From positions 1 through 14,747 of the forward strand of contig JAHFOW010000002.1 of assembly GCA_023261465.1 (NCBI GenBank): DNA of 14,747 nt. Direction: 5' to 3'. The notes beneath the pieces were generated by a model. That model made no database searches. It saw only the letters and a program-made list of their open reading frames with translations, and was not told the DNA's origin. Numbering within the stretch: the stretch's first letter is position 1; every line of letters starts with the position of its first letter. The position numbers were made by a program, and so were the translations under genes. Positions 14,042 to 14,747 of the stretch are shown in pieces. The stretch is from Planctomycetota bacterium. GTDB lineage: Bacteria; Planctomycetota; Brocadiia; Brocadiales; Brocadiaceae.

Positions 14042-14731
14042 ATGAAAAAGGTTTTCTTGTTGTTTTCTGTTTGTTTATTGAGCATATCGGCTTCTCGTGG
14101 ACTTTATGCGCAGCAGGGCCAAAAGCTTACGGTTTCTGAAATTCTGGGGGAAAGGAAGGAAATCTACTTTGATGATGATAAATCCGGCGATTTTCCCCGG
14201 GGATTTCAAAGCGGCCTAACGGGAAAGGGAGAACCAGCGTCCTGGACGGTTAGAAAAATTGAACGGGCGCCTTCTGCCGATAATGTTGTTGTACAAACGA
14301 AACCCGATGAAACGGATTACCACTTCCCGCTCTTGATTTTAGAAGGGGCGTCTTATAAGAATGCATCCGTATTTGTAAAATTCCGGGCAGAAGGGGGTAA
14401 GATAGACCAGGCCGGTGGGCTTGTTTTCCGGTATAAGGACAACAACAACTATTATGTACTCCGCGCCAACGCCCTGGAAAATAATGTCAGACTCTATGTA
14501 GTGGCCAACGGGAATCGTACCCAGATTGGCGGGAAAAATACAAAGGTAACACAGAAAGAATGGCATTTACTCAAAGTTATCTATACGGGAAACAAGATTC
14601 AATGTTTTTATGAGAATACTAAGGTATTTGAAGTAACGGATACTACCTTTGACAATGGCGGCGTGGGTCTCTGGACAAAGTCCGATTCCTCTACCTATTT
14701 TGACGACCTGGTAATTCAGGAAATAAAGTAG
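14042..14731 (+). CDS. Exported LamG / DUF1080-like (concanavalin-fold) protein
   Basis: A 229-residue protein. Residues 1-23 are a signal peptide (MKKVFLLFSVCLLSISA, cleavage after LYA). The rest resembles one concanavalin A-like jelly-roll of the DUF1080/LamG type: SWTVRKIERA, PLLILEGASYKNASVFVKFR (97-116), AGGLVFRYKDNNNYYVLRAN (124-143), then WHLLKVIYTGNKIQCFYEN, GGVGLWTKSDSSTYFDDLVI. The order of strands, the GGLVFRYKDNNNYYV block and the terminal FDDL motif are characteristic of such sugar- or surface-binding domains. Some relatives are annotated as 3-keto-disaccharide hydrolases, but no catalytic residues can be asserted here. It is likely periplasmic or surface-associated. AGAGGA upstream of the ATG gives a good ribosome binding site. 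It ends 16 nt before the window edge, so operon partners downstream are unknown. Confidence 0.8.
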   Translation: MKKVFLLFSVCLLSISASRGLYAQQGQKLTVSEILGERKEIYFDDDKSGDFPRGFQSGLTGKGEPASWTVRKIERAPSADNVVVQTKPDETDYHFPLLILEGASYKNASVFVKFRAEGGKIDQAGGLVFRYKDNNNYYVLRANALENNVRLYVVANGNRTQIGGKNTKVTQKEWHLLKVIYTGNKIQCFYENTKVFEVTDTTFDNGGVGLWTKSDSSTYFDDLVIQEIK

Positions 14732-14747
14732 AGTCGTTCCAGCGGAA

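Overview
The window looks like a stretch of chromosome from a PVC-group bacterium, most likely an anammox planctomycete (Brocadiales). The main evidence is a Minf_1886-family protein (5532-5966), a family described as essentially restricted to Planctomycetes and Verrucomicrobia. Supporting signs are moderate GC with AT-rich intergenic regions, a planctomycete-style assortment of small exported proteins, a secreted alpha-carbonic anhydrase, and a dispersed palindromic repeat. The genus assignment is inference; the genes themselves are mostly conventional.

Layout. (1) 1-653, plus: C-terminal two thirds of an alanine racemase, cut by the window edge. (2) 715-4162, minus: tilS followed by a large exported SpoIID/LytB-domain protein, the two genes overlapping by 8 nt. 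(3) 4375-5531, plus: a DUF192 lipoprotein 2 nt upstream of an FGE/SUMF1-fold protein that lacks the catalytic cysteines of true formylglycine-generating enzymes. (4) 5532-8492, minus: ricT (PSP1/YaaT), metG and the Minf_1886 gene, probably read in that order from a good promoter at 8539-8567. (5) 8772-11167, plus: an exported coiled-coil/FxLYD-like protein, a radical SAM protein of the SplB-like group, then an exported alpha-carbonic anhydrase with its own Shine-Dalgarno sequence and a candidate promoter. (6) 11287-11805, minus: a ribosome-hibernation factor (HPF/RaiA) domain fused to a cold-shock domain. (7) 12040-13185, plus: a class V PLP aminotransferase behind a near-consensus promoter. 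(8) 13226-13832, minus: a heavily decayed PAS-GGDEF-EAL gene. (9) 14042-14731, plus: an exported LamG/DUF1080-like protein.

Three copies of one palindromic element (arms TAGAGACGCAA, loop AATC) lie at 4296-4323, 11223-11254 and 13200-13225. All are intergenic or at the end of the pseudogene, and one is inverted relative to the other two. They behave like a small dispersed repeat rather than classical terminators.

Functionally the window combines translation and RNA housekeeping (TilS, MetG, RicT, HPF-CSD), peptidoglycan-related functions (alanine racemase, SpoIID) and envelope or exported proteins (DUF192 lipoprotein, carbonic anhydrase, FxLYD, LamG-like). I see no tRNA, rRNA, CRISPR array, intact transposase or obvious defence island. 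I found no convincing new multi-gene system; the items most worth checking are the HPF-CSD fusion, the DUF192/FGE-like pair, the multidomain SpoIID protein, the dispersed palindrome and the decayed signalling gene.
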